64,000 nucleotides of DNA from Vibrio tasmaniensis (GTDB lineage Bacteria > Pseudomonadota > Gammaproteobacteria > Enterobacterales > Vibrionaceae). The stretch covers positions 2,790,001-2,854,000 of the forward strand of contig NZ_AP025510.1 in the NCBI RefSeq assembly GCF_024347635.1, in the 5' to 3' direction. Below, piece after piece: positions 28,115 through 36,926 of the stretch. Position numbers and translations under genes: made by a program. Each line of letters starts with the position of its first letter. Within the stretch, counting starts at the first letter, position 1. Below the pieces are notes generated by a model. It saw only the letters and a list, made by a program, of their open reading frames with translations, did no database searches and had not been told where the DNA came from.

Positions 28115-28773
28115 TATCTTTTGTCCTGCACTGCAGAAGGGCTTGGTGCGTTGATAAAGCCTTCGGTCATCAATTGAATGTTGTGTTCGATTAAACGGTT
28201 AAGAAATTCTTCATTAATCTCAATACCATGGATTGCTAATAGAGGGGGCGGAGCAATGAAGGGAAACACCATCAAGCTTATATACGAAACTCGACACAAT
28301 TTTGGATCCATGTTCTGTTTTAAGATGCCTTGTTCAACCAGCTTTTCAAAAATGACATCTTGTGCTGGCTTGGCGACATCGAGAAAAACCTTTTCGAGCA
28401 ACTCTCTCTGCACTTCAGAGGGAGGCATATTCATCACTTGAGCAATCAAGCGAGGAAACTTGGGGACCTTGACCATCTCTTTATAATAAGTCCGCATTAA
28501 ATCAAGAAAGTTCTCATGGCTGCTTTCTTCAACCAATCTCTGCATTTGCAATTGCATGGGTCGTAGCGTTTCACGCAGCATCGCCTCAAATAATCCAGCC
28601 TTACTGCCAAAGTAATAACGGATCATCGCAATGTTCACACCCGCACGATCAGCAATCAGGCGTGTCGAGACCTTGTCGTATGACTGAACGACAAACAGAT
28701 CACGAGCATGCTCAATCAATAGTTGTCGAACATCTAAGTTCTGTTGAGGTCGCCCCGCTTTTCGTGCTGTCAT
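28114..28773 (-). CDS. TetR/AcrR-family repressor of the efflux operon
   Basis: This 219-residue regulator has an N-terminal TetR helix-turn-helix (VRQLLIEHARDLF, then VSTRLIADRAGVNIAMIRYYFGSKAGLFEAML, about 16-66) and a helical ligand-binding domain with aromatic and methionine residues. It is the first gene of the tetR-MFP-RND operon and almost certainly represses it, as ligand-responsive repressors beside RND pumps do. A 16-bp perfect inverted repeat sits 12 bp before its ATG and covers a TATAAT element, strongly suggesting autorepression. The inducing ligand is unknown. Confidence 0.92.
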   Translation of the reverse strand: MTARKAGRPQQNLDVRQLLIEHARDLFVVQSYDKVSTRLIADRAGVNIAMIRYYFGSKAGLFEAMLRETLRPMQLQMQRLVEESSHENFLDLMRTYYKEMVKVPKFPRLIAQVMNMPPSEVQRELLEKVFLDVAKPAQDVIFEKLVEQGILKQNMDPKLCRVSYISLMVFPFIAPPPLLAIHGIEINEEFLNRLIEHNIQLMTEGFINAPSPSAVQDKR

Positions 28774-28784
28774 GGCATCAACCT

Positions 28785-28820
28785 ATCTCTATAATTAATC
28801 ATTCGATTAATTATAGAGAT
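28785..28820 (-). promoter_or_regulatory. TetR operator/promoter: 16-bp perfect inverted repeat
   Basis: ATCTCTATAATTAATC (28785-28800) and GATTAATTATAGAGAT (28805-28820) are exact reverse complements about a 4-bp centre (ATTC). TATAAT is inside the repeat on both strands. It lies 12 bp upstream of the tetR ATG. Binding of the dimeric repressor would block the promoter. Confidence 0.8.
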
Positions 28821-28857
28821 AAACAGGCATAACAGTAGAAGATTAATTACTCACTAT

Positions 28858-28873
28858 TTAATCAATTGATTAA
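28858..28873. promoter_or_regulatory. Second TetR-type operator half-site cluster
   Basis: The palindrome TTAATCAATTGATTAA shares the TTAATC/GATTAA core with the operator 40 bp away. A lone GATTAATTA (about 28841-28849) lies between them. It is likely a second repressor site. Confidence 0.6.
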
Positions 28874-29079
28874 TTACTTTAGTCACGCTTGTGATTTTTT
28901 TGGTGAATCGTTCCATTAAAAATATTTACTACAAAGTTTTAACCTACACATCAGCCAAACGATAAACTAACCCGCCAATACAAAACCACCAATCAGTCGA
29001 TTTAGCCAACTAAGATATAAAAAACAGCACAAACCAAACCAAAACACTGCCAATGTACGCTGATATTGGATTTTCTTGT
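28874..29079. other. Non-coding spacer between the efflux operon and leu promoter
   Basis: This is an AT-rich stretch between divergent tetR and the leu leader. No open frame, hairpin with T tract or RNA gene was seen. It may hold leu upstream regulatory sites (LeuO or Lrp) but none can be defined by eye. Confidence 0.4.
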
Positions 29080-29108
29080 TTGACGCTCAGAATAAATTAC
29101 GGTAAATA
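29080..29108 (+). promoter_or_regulatory. Candidate leu operon promoter
   Basis: TTGACG (29080-29085) is followed after 17 bp by TAAATA (29103-29108). This would start transcription about 28 bases before the leader peptide ATG. The -35 is near perfect and the -10 is weak. Confidence 0.55.
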
Positions 29109-29142
29109 TGGTGTTAACAGTTTATTTACGGATATTTGTGTA

Positions 29143-29205
29143 ATGATTTTTTCTTCTTCTCTACTGCTGAAACTTCTCCTTATCGTGAACCAATCGCGCG
29201 GGTAA
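29143..29205 (+). CDS. leuL: leu operon leader peptide (20 residues)
   Basis: The frame ATG at 29143 to TAA at 29203-29205 encodes MIFSSSLLLKLLLIVNQSRG, with six leucines in seven positions (LLLKLLL). Leucine shortage would stall ribosomes on these codons. This is the classic leader of a leucine-attenuated leuABCD operon; the protein itself has no other function. It lies between a promoter candidate and an intrinsic terminator, 137 bp before leuA. Confidence 0.92.
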   Translation: MIFSSSLLLKLLLIVNQSRG

Positions 29206-29259
29206 GTTGTGGGTCAAGAACTACACAAATATTAAAACCCGCACTGAGCGGGTTTTTTT
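29198..29259 (+). terminator. Leucine attenuator (terminator with competing antiterminator)
   Basis: The terminator is AAACCCGC (29235-29242) / GCGGGTTT (29248-29255) with an ACTGA loop and T7. Its left arm can instead pair with GCGGGT at 29198-29203, inside the last codons and stop of the leader peptide. A ribosome reaching the stop covers that segment and lets the terminator form; a ribosome stalled on the leucine codons leaves it free to form the antiterminator. Confidence 0.9.
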
Positions 29260-29341
29260 GTAACTGGCACTTTTAAAAGAACATCATTCTTAATAATAAT
29301 TTGGATAGCAATCGATTCATTATCGATATAAGGAAGCACCC

Positions 29342-30889
29342 ATGAACGATCAAGTAATAATTTTTGATACTACCTTACGTGACGGCGAGCAAGCATTGGC
29401 TGCAAGCCTTACGGTAAAAGAGAAGTTACAGATCGCTTATGCTCTTGAGAGACTGGGTGTCGATGTTATCGAAGCTGGCTTCCCTATTTCTTCGCCAGGT
29501 GATTTTGAATCCGTACAAACCATCGCTAAACACATCAAAGGCAGCCGTATTTGTGCGCTTTCTCGTGCCGTAGCGAAAGATATCGACGCCGCTGCAGAAG
29601 CACTTAAAGTGGCTGACCAGTTCCGTATTCATACCTTCATTTCTACATCAACGGTTCACGTACAAGACAAATTACGCCGCAGCTACGACGATGTTGTCGA
29701 GATGGCAGTAAAAGCCGTCAAACATGCGCGTAACTACACCGATGATGTGGAGTTCTCTTGTGAAGATGCTGGTCGTACACCCATCGACAACCTATGTCGT
29801 ATGGTTGAAGCCGCGATTAACGCAGGCGCTAAAACCATCAATATCCCAGACACCGTGGGCTACACAGTACCGAATGAGTTTGGTGGCATTATCCAAACGC
29901 TATTCGATCGCGTACCCAACATCGATCAAGCGATCATCTCTGTTCACTGTCACGATGACTTAGGTATGTCGGTTGCTAACTCAATTGCTGCAGTGCAAGC
30001 GGGTGCTCGTCAAATTGAAGGCACAATCAATGGTATTGGTGAGCGTGCGGGTAACTGTTCATTAGAAGAAATAGCAATGATCATCAAAACTCGCCAAGAG
30101 CTTTTGGGTGTTCATACTGGCTTGGATCATAAAGAGATTCACCGTACCAGTAAGTTGGTTAGCCAGCTTTGCCACATGCCAATTCAAGACAACAAAGCAA
30201 TCGTCGGTGCCAACGCATTCAGCCACTCTTCAGGTATCCACCAAGACGGCATGCTTAAGAACAAAAACACTTACGAGATCATGACACCTGAGTCGATTGG
30301 TTTGAAAAACAAAGCATTGAACCTAACAAGCCGCAGTGGCCGAGCGGCTGTTAAGAGCCACATGGACGCTATGGGTTATAAAGATAATGAGTACAACCTA
30401 GATTCATTGTACGAAGACTTCTTGAAGCTTGCTGACCGTAAAGGACAAGTCTTCGATTACGACCTAGAAGCATTAATGCACTTCGCGAATCTACGTGACG
30501 AAGATGACTTCTATAAACTTAACTACCTAAGCGTACAATCTGGTAGTGTTATGTCTACCACCAGCATCAAGCTGCAATGTGGTGATGAAGAGAAATGCGA
30601 AGCGGCTGTCGGCAATGGCCCTGTTGATGCTTTATACCAATGTATTTACCGCTTAACAGGCTACGAAATCGCGTTAGATAAATTCGACCTTACTGCGAAA
30701 GGTGAAGGCGAAGATGGCTTAGGTCAAGCGGACATCATTGCTAACTATAAAGGCCGTAAGTACCACGGTACGGGCGTTTCAACGGATATCGTTGAAGCTT
30801 CTGGTCAAGCGTTGCTACACGTTATCAATAGCATTCAACGCGCAGACACTATTGCTGAAATGAAGCAGCAAAAATTCACGACAGTTTAA
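29342..30889 (+). CDS. leuA: 2-isopropylmalate synthase LeuA
   Basis: LeuA condenses acetyl-CoA with 2-oxoisovalerate, the committed step of leucine synthesis. The 515-residue enzyme has an HMGL-like TIM barrel from residue 4 ([12 protein letters not shown]) with the metal ligands in [13 protein letters not shown] (about 200-212), a linker with [12 protein letters not shown], and a C-terminal regulatory domain (about 390-515) that binds leucine for feedback inhibition. It is the first structural gene of leuABCD behind the attenuator. Ribosome-binding site AAGGA precedes the ATG. Confidence 0.97.
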   Translation: MNDQVIIFDTTLRDGEQALAASLTVKEKLQIAYALERLGVDVIEAGFPISSPGDFESVQTIAKHIKGSRICALSRAVAKDIDAAAEALKVADQFRIHTFISTSTVHVQDKLRRSYDDVVEMAVKAVKHARNYTDDVEFSCEDAGRTPIDNLCRMVEAAINAGAKTINIPDTVGYTVPNEFGGIIQTLFDRVPNIDQAIISVHCHDDLGMSVANSIAAVQAGARQIEGTINGIGERAGNCSLEEIAMIIKTRQELLGVHTGLDHKEIHRTSKLVSQLCHMPIQDNKAIVGANAFSHSSGIHQDGMLKNKNTYEIMTPESIGLKNKALNLTSRSGRAAVKSHMDAMGYKDNEYNLDSLYEDFLKLADRKGQVFDYDLEALMHFANLRDEDDFYKLNYLSVQSGSVMSTTSIKLQCGDEEKCEAAVGNGPVDALYQCIYRLTGYEIALDKFDLTAKGEGEDGLGQADIIANYKGRKYHGTGVSTDIVEASGQALLHVINSIQRADTIAEMKQQKFTTV

Positions 30890-30905
30890 TACCCCAATAA
30901 CAGAG

Positions 30906-30934
30906 CCCTAGAGCCGATGTTGTTGGCTTTAGGG
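30906..30934 (+). other. Intercistronic hairpin between leuA and leuB
   Basis: CCCTAGAGCC (30906-30915) pairs with GGCTTTAGGG (30925-30934), 10 bp with one G-T. No T tract follows, so it is not a terminator; it may protect or separate the mRNA segments. Confidence 0.6.
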
Positions 30935-30977
30935 ACAAAATTTAAAACGAGCCAAACAGCTCAGTAACAAGAATTAA

Positions 30978-32078
<1,101 letters not shown>

Positions 32079-32121
32079 GCTAGATGCTTAGATTAGAAGC
32101 AAGTACATAAGAATAATATCA

Positions 32122-32153
32122 AGCCAAGTCAGCTTAAATAGCATGACTTGGCT
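32122..32153 (+). other. Intercistronic hairpin between leuB and leuC
   Basis: AGCCAAGTCA (32122-32131) and TGACTTGGCT (32144-32153) form a perfect 10-bp stem about a 12-nt loop. There is no T tract, so it is a likely mRNA-stability element rather than a terminator. Confidence 0.6.
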
Positions 32154-32195
32154 AGAAACAAACACTGGGACTGATGCTCCCAAGGAAGAAAAGCT

Positions 32196-33608
32196 ATGTC
32201 GACAAACCAGCAAGCAAAAACCTTATACGAAAAAGTTTATGACGCTCACGTTGCGGTTGCAGCGAAGGGCGAAACGCCAATTCTTTATATCGATCGCCAC
32301 TTAGTCCATGAAGTAACCTCGCCACAAGCCTTTGATGGCCTGCGTGAAAAAGGTCGTAAAGTTCGCCAAGTAGGCAAAACTTTTGCAACCATGGATCACA
32401 ACGTATCGACCCAAACCAAAGACATCAACGCCTCTGGTGAGATGGCTCGTATCCAAATGGAAACGCTATCGAAAAACTGTGAAGAGTTTGGTGTCACGCT
32501 TTACGACTTAAACCACAAATACCAAGGTATTGTTCACGTAATGGGCCCTGAGCTAGGTATTACTCTGCCGGGCATGACCATCGTATGTGGTGACTCACAC
32601 ACGGCAACACATGGTGCATTTGGTTCATTAGCATTCGGTATCGGTACTTCAGAAGTTGAGCATGTTCTAGCAACTCAAACGCTAAAACAAGCTCGTGCTA
32701 AAACCATGAAGATCGAAGTAAAAGGCAAAGTCGATGAAGGCATTACAGCAAAAGATATCGTACTCGCGATCATCGGCAAGACAACAGCCGCTGGCGGTAC
32801 AGGCTACGTAGTTGAATTCTGTGGTGAGGCAATTACTGACCTTACAATGGAAGGTCGTATGACGGTATGTAACATGGCAATCGAGCTTGGCGCTAAAGCC
32901 GGCCTAATTGCTCCAGATGCAACGACATATGAATACATTAAAGGTCGAAAGTTCTCTCCACAAGGTGAAGACTTAGAAGCAGCAATCCAATACTGGGATA
33001 CGTTAAAAACCGATGCTGATGCAGAGTTCGATGCGGTTGTTACACTAGAAGCAGCAGACATCAAACCACAAGTTACTTGGGGCACTAACCCAGGTCAGGT
33101 TATCTCGGTAGACACACCAATCCCTGCACCAGAAAGCTTCGCAGATCCTGTTGAAAAAGCTTCAGCAGAAAAGGCTCTGGCGTACATGGGCCTTGAAGCG
33201 GGTAAATCTCTATCGGATTACAACGTTGATAAAGTCTTCGTAGGTTCTTGTACTAACTCGCGTATCGAAGACATGCGTGCAGCTGCAGCAGTAGCGAAAG
33301 GCCGCCAAGTAGCGGAACATGTTCAAGCATTGATCGTTCCGGGTTCTGAGCAAGTAAAAGCACAAGCGGAAGCGGAAGGTCTAGATAAGATCTTCATCGA
33401 AGCAGGCTTTGAATGGCGCCTACCGGGTTGCTCTATGTGTCTTGCCATGAACAACGACCGTCTAGGTCCACAAGAACGCTGTGCTTCTACATCAAACCGT
33501 AACTTTGAAGGTCGCCAAGGCCGTGATGGTCGTACGCACCTAGTTAGCCCTGCAATGGCAGCCGCAGCGGCTATCGCTGGTCACTTTGTCGATATTCGTG
33601 AACTTTAA
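32196..33608 (+). CDS. leuC: 3-isopropylmalate dehydratase large subunit LeuC
   Basis: LeuC and LeuD form the iron-sulfur isomerase that converts 2- to 3-isopropylmalate. The 470-residue aconitase-fold subunit has [12 protein letters not shown] (about 132-143), the cluster cysteine of VGSCTNSR (about 350), and the pair in [12 protein letters not shown] (about 409-420), all three ligands of a [4Fe-4S] cluster. Length and N-terminus ([12 protein letters not shown]) match E. coli LeuC. The leuD start lies 14 bp after its stop. Confidence 0.97.
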   Translation: MSTNQQAKTLYEKVYDAHVAVAAKGETPILYIDRHLVHEVTSPQAFDGLREKGRKVRQVGKTFATMDHNVSTQTKDINASGEMARIQMETLSKNCEEFGVTLYDLNHKYQGIVHVMGPELGITLPGMTIVCGDSHTATHGAFGSLAFGIGTSEVEHVLATQTLKQARAKTMKIEVKGKVDEGITAKDIVLAIIGKTTAAGGTGYVVEFCGEAITDLTMEGRMTVCNMAIELGAKAGLIAPDATTYEYIKGRKFSPQGEDLEAAIQYWDTLKTDADAEFDAVVTLEAADIKPQVTWGTNPGQVISVDTPIPAPESFADPVEKASAEKALAYMGLEAGKSLSDYNVDKVFVGSCTNSRIEDMRAAAAVAKGRQVAEHVQALIVPGSEQVKAQAEAEGLDKIFIEAGFEWRLPGCSMCLAMNNDRLGPQERCASTSNRNFEGRQGRDGRTHLVSPAMAAAAAIAGHFVDIREL

Positions 33609-33622
33609 TTAGAGGATTTAAC

Positions 33623-34225
33623 ATGTCAGGTTTTCAACAACACACCGGATTAGTCGTTCCTCTAGATACGGCCAACATCGATACTGATGCGATCATTCCA
33701 AAGCAGTTTCTACAGAAAGTGAACCGTATCGGTTTTGGTAAGCACTTGTTCCACGACTGGCGCTTCCTTGATGATGCAGGCCAACAGCCAAACCCTGAGT
33801 TTGTAATGAACGCACCACGCTATAAAGGTGCTTCAATTCTACTGTCTCGTGAAAACTTTGGTTGTGGTTCATCTCGTGAACACGCACCTTGGGCGCTTGC
33901 AGATTACGGTATTCAAGTGATGATCGCGCCAAGCTTTGCAGACATTTTCTACGGTAACTCGATCAATAACCAGATGGTGCCGGTTCGTCTTACAGAGCAG
34001 GAAGTTGATGAAATCTTCCAGTTCGTTGAAGCAAACGAAGGCGCAGAAATTACAGTTGATCTTGAAGCACTAAAAGTCAGTGCGAACGGTAAAGAATACT
34101 CGTTTGAAATTGATGAGTTCCGTCGTCACTGCTTGCTGAATGGCTTAGACAACATCGGCCTTACACTTCAACATGCCGATAAGATTTCTGAGTTTGAAGC
34201 TAAGATTCCTAGCTTCCTGAAATAA
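33623..34225 (+). CDS. leuD: 3-isopropylmalate dehydratase small subunit LeuD
   Basis: This 200-residue swivel-domain subunit begins with [27 protein letters not shown] and carries the substrate loop [16 protein letters not shown] (about 76-91). It pairs with LeuC in the cytosol. It ends the leu operon and is followed by a strong terminator. Confidence 0.97.
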   Translation: MSGFQQHTGLVVPLDTANIDTDAIIPKQFLQKVNRIGFGKHLFHDWRFLDDAGQQPNPEFVMNAPRYKGASILLSRENFGCGSSREHAPWALADYGIQVMIAPSFADIFYGNSINNQMVPVRLTEQEVDEIFQFVEANEGAEITVDLEALKVSANGKEYSFEIDEFRRHCLLNGLDNIGLTLQHADKISEFEAKIPSFLK

Positions 34226-34265
34226 AGAAATCTTGAAGTAAAATCACACAGTTTTGTGTGCACAT

Positions 34266-34297
34266 AAAAGGTTGGCTTAGCGCCAACCTTTTTTTAT
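34266..34297 (+). terminator. leuABCD terminator
   Basis: AAAAGGTTGGC (34266-34276) pairs with GCCAACCTTTT (34282-34292), with a T7 tract, 40 bp after leuD. Confidence 0.95.
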
Positions 34298-34303
34298 TTG
34301 GTT

Positions 34304-34373
34304 CAGTCTTTTATTTAGCTCAACGTCTTTATTAAACTCAGCCCTTTATTTAGATCAGTTCCGCTATTTAACT
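34304..34373. repeat. Four degenerate 17-18 bp tandem copies after the leu terminator
   Basis: Consecutive units read CAGTCTTTTATTTAGCT, CAACGTCTTTATTAAACT, CAGCCCTTTATTTAGAT and CAGTTCCGCTATTTAACT. They share the CAG...TTTATTTA..T pattern. They lie directly between the leu terminator and the DUF547 gene. Confidence 0.65.
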
Positions 34374-34436
34374 GAAGAGCAATGAAAGAAAATGGTAAGC
34401 CATAAGGTCTTAGTAGTCAGTCATCAGGAGAATGCC

Positions 34437-35219
34437 ATGAAACAACTACTTTTTATTGTCAGCCTACTTTTCTCAACCTTAGCTTGGTCTGCGCCTAAAT
34501 CTGATCTTTGGCCATACTGGAACCAAAGCAATGAAACCAACCAAGAACAGGTATCTCATCAAGATTGGCAGCAATTCCTCGATAGCTATTTAGTCAAGCA
34601 AGGCCAACACACTCTAGTGCGTTATCAAGTTGTGAGCACTGCAGACAAGGCAAAGCTCAAGCAGTACATCCAGAGACTAGAGCAGTTGAATCCACTCGAC
34701 TATTCAAAAGCGGAACAGTATGCCTACTGGGTTAATCTATATAACGCCGTGACTGTCGATCTAATTCTCGATGCTTACCCAATAAAATCCATCACAAAGC
34801 TCGGCGGACTGTTTAGTTTTGGACCGTGGGGAGATGATGCAGTGAAGGTAAATGGGAAGTCGCTGACACTCAATGACATTGAACATCGAATCTTAAGACC
34901 GATTTGGCAAGATCCGCGCACACATTACGCGGTGAACTGTGCGAGTTTAGGTTGCCCTAACTTACAGTCTGAAGCTTTTACCCCTGACAATACTGAATCC
35001 TTGTTAGAACAAGCAGCCTCTGAGTTTGTTAATAGTGACAAAGGCATGATAGTTGAAAACAACAAGCTTCAACTATCATCGATTTACGAATGGTTTGCTG
35101 TAGATTTTGGTACGGAGAAACAACTCATTCAACACTTAGACCAATATCGAACAGAAGCAGTAACCAATACTCAAAATATCAGTTATGACTACGACTGGTC
35201 GCTTAACCAAGCAAACTAA
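34437..35219 (+). CDS. DUF547 domain-containing secreted protein
   Basis: This 260-residue protein begins with a clear signal peptide (KQLLFIVSLLFSTLAWSA, cleavage after about residue 18), so it is exported to the periplasm. The DUF547 core shows YAYWVNLYNAVTVDLILDAYP (about 96-116) and YAVNCASLGCPNLQSEAF (about 165-182) with a paired cysteine, plus SIYEWFAVDFG. The domain has no firmly known activity. A start 15 codons earlier (34392) is possible, but AGGAG lies 6 bases before 34437 and only that start gives a signal peptide. Confidence 0.88.
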   Translation: MKQLLFIVSLLFSTLAWSAPKSDLWPYWNQSNETNQEQVSHQDWQQFLDSYLVKQGQHTLVRYQVVSTADKAKLKQYIQRLEQLNPLDYSKAEQYAYWVNLYNAVTVDLILDAYPIKSITKLGGLFSFGPWGDDAVKVNGKSLTLNDIEHRILRPIWQDPRTHYAVNCASLGCPNLQSEAFTPDNTESLLEQAASEFVNSDKGMIVENNKLQLSSIYEWFAVDFGTEKQLIQHLDQYRTEAVTNTQNISYDYDWSLNQAN

Positions 35220-35252
35220 CTCGAACGCTAGAGCTCATCACTAGAGCTAAAC

Positions 35253-35296
35253 AAAAAAGAGGCTAGCGGTTTTTATTAACCACTAGCCTCTTTTTT
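35253..35296. terminator. Bidirectional terminator between DUF547 and DUF924 genes
   Basis: AAAAAAGAGGCTAG (35253-35266) and CTAGCCTCTTTTTT (35283-35296) form a 14-bp stem with A/T runs on both sides, serving both convergent genes. Confidence 0.93.
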
Positions 35297-35320
35297 ATCT
35301 ATTGAACCGGATTCCTACGA

Positions 35321-35866
35321 TTAAAAGCTTGAGCCCGGTTGCAGCAAGAATTCAACCTCTTCGGGAGTCGAAGTCCTACCTAACACCTCATTACGGTGCG
35401 GATAGCGGCCAAAACGCTCAATAATCACTTTATGCTTGAACTCAAAATCTAGATTGTTTTCTAATCCTGTCTGGGAAAAAAGCATCACAGCCTGTTCATG
35501 CATCAGCAAAGACTCACTGTGCATATAAGGCATATACAGGAAGCTTTTTTGTTGCTCGTTAAGCTGGTGATCAAAACCACCCGCTACCGCCTCTTGGGCT
35601 AGAACCAACGCCATTGGGTCAGCCGAAAAAGCTGTCGGACTGTTTCTGCCAATATTTCGAGAAAACTGATCAAGCACGATAATTTCAGCCAATCGTCCTT
35701 GTGCGTTTTGTCGCCATTCAAATAGCTCACCTTGAGCCGCTGCCTTGTGCACCTCAGCAAATCGAGACTCTATCAAAACATCAATTTCTTCGCCGCCAGT
35801 AAACCAGTCTTTTGGCGTCAATTCATCGAACCAAAACTCTAGAACATCCTGATACGTTACCGTCAT
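35321..35866 (-). CDS. DUF924 family protein
   Basis: This 181-residue all-helical cytosolic protein starts with VLEFWFDELTPKDWFTGG and has the family marks ELFEWRQNAQGRLAEIIVLDQFSRNIGR (about 47-74, cited by position), DPMALVLAQEAV, YMPYMHSE and RFGRYPHRNEVLGR. DUF924 proteins are predicted TPR-like helical proteins with unknown function. The ribosome-binding site is modest (AAAGGGA). It lies upstream of djlA on the same strand but with the djlA start 57 bp away in the opposite flank, so cotranscription with djlA is possible. Confidence 0.88.
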   Translation of the reverse strand: MTVTYQDVLEFWFDELTPKDWFTGGEEIDVLIESRFAEVHKAAAQGELFEWRQNAQGRLAEIIVLDQFSRNIGRNSPTAFSADPMALVLAQEAVAGGFDHQLNEQQKSFLYMPYMHSESLLMHEQAVMLFSQTGLENNLDFEFKHKVIIERFGRYPHRNEVLGRTSTPEEVEFLLQPGSSF

Positions 35867-35922
35867 ATAATTCCCTTTAATAAAAACCGAGTAATTTTGT
35901 TATTACTCGATTTAATGTTCGA

Positions 35923-36777
35923 TTACTTAAAACCTTTGACCTTCTTTATCAAGTCATAAGCATTTTGAATTTCTTGCGACTTTTCTTTCGCGACATTCAT
36001 CATTTCTGGAGGTAAGCCCTTCGCCATCAACTTATCAGGGTGGTGTTCATTCATCAGCTTACGGTAGGCTTTCTTCACCTCTTTACCATCGGCACTTTCA
36101 CTCACTCCTAACACCTTAAAAGCATCTGCCAACTGGTTTTGCTGTGAAGCTTGTTGCCACCCCGATGACTGTCCGTGATCTTGATGCCCACCAAAGCTTC
36201 CACCTTGCTGTTGAAAACGAAATGCGGCTTCTTGCATCTGTAAACGGCGCTCTAGCTGTTCCGCAGAAAACCCAAGACCTTGCGCTATCTTATGCAAAAC
36301 CTGACGCTCACTTGGGTGCAAGCTTCCATCGGCAAATGCTGCGGACACTTGTAGCTCAAGAAAAAACTGCAGAAGATCAAAACGACCGCCCGATGAGATT
36401 TTCACACGCTCAAGCACATCGCTTAACGGGAAGTCACTTTCTTTGCCATCACGAAACGCATCTTGAGCCGCTTTACGTTGCTCGCCATGCAGGTTCATAC
36501 GCTCCATCATTGTAGAAGCGAGCTGAATTTCTTCCGGAGTTACCTGCCCCTTGGCTTTAGCAACATGTTCCATAACCGCAAAAGCCGCTTTAAAGAACTC
36601 ATTCTGCCTTTCTGCTTGGCTTGGTCCGCGACCAAAACCAGAACTATTGAAGCCCGATTGGTTCAGTCGGCGAGCTTTATCAAACTGGTGCCCTAAAAAT
36701 AGGCCAAAAACTAAACCGAGCGGCCCCCCAAATAAAAAACCAAAAAAAGCGCCCAAAATTTTGCCAAATATTTGCAT
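35923..36777 (-). CDS. djlA: Co-chaperone DjlA
   Basis: This 284-residue inner-membrane DnaJ-like protein has one glycine-rich N-terminal membrane segment (about 3-31), a middle TerB-like helical domain (about 55-175), a low-complexity glutamine/glycine linker (about 190-216), and a C-terminal J domain with the essential HPD in NEHHPDKLMAKG (about 248-259). It stimulates DnaK at the membrane and in E. coli affects capsule synthesis through Rcs. It is divergent from lptD, the same neighbourhood as in E. coli. Confidence 0.95.
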   Translation of the reverse strand: MQIFGKILGAFFGFLFGGPLGLVFGLFLGHQFDKARRLNQSGFNSSGFGRGPSQAERQNEFFKAAFAVMEHVAKAKGQVTPEEIQLASTMMERMNLHGEQRKAAQDAFRDGKESDFPLSDVLERVKISSGGRFDLLQFFLELQVSAAFADGSLHPSERQVLHKIAQGLGFSAEQLERRLQMQEAAFRFQQQGGSFGGHQDHGQSSGWQQASQQNQLADAFKVLGVSESADGKEVKKAYRKLMNEHHPDKLMAKGLPPEMMNVAKEKSQEIQNAYDLIKKVKGFK

Positions 36778-36926
36778 TATGTGTTCTCTATCTATGAATT
36801 TTATCTGAGTAATGCTGTCTGATGATGCTGAATGCTAATATTTCCTTTATCATAAGGAAAATGCTTTATTAATTGGATTGATACTAGATCAACCCTTCAT
36901 CTAGTGACACAGGATAGTTCAACTTC

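Noticed and set aside
28114..28773. Prophage or genomic island around the efflux operon
   Set aside because: No integrase, attachment repeats or tRNA border was found, and composition is like the flanks.
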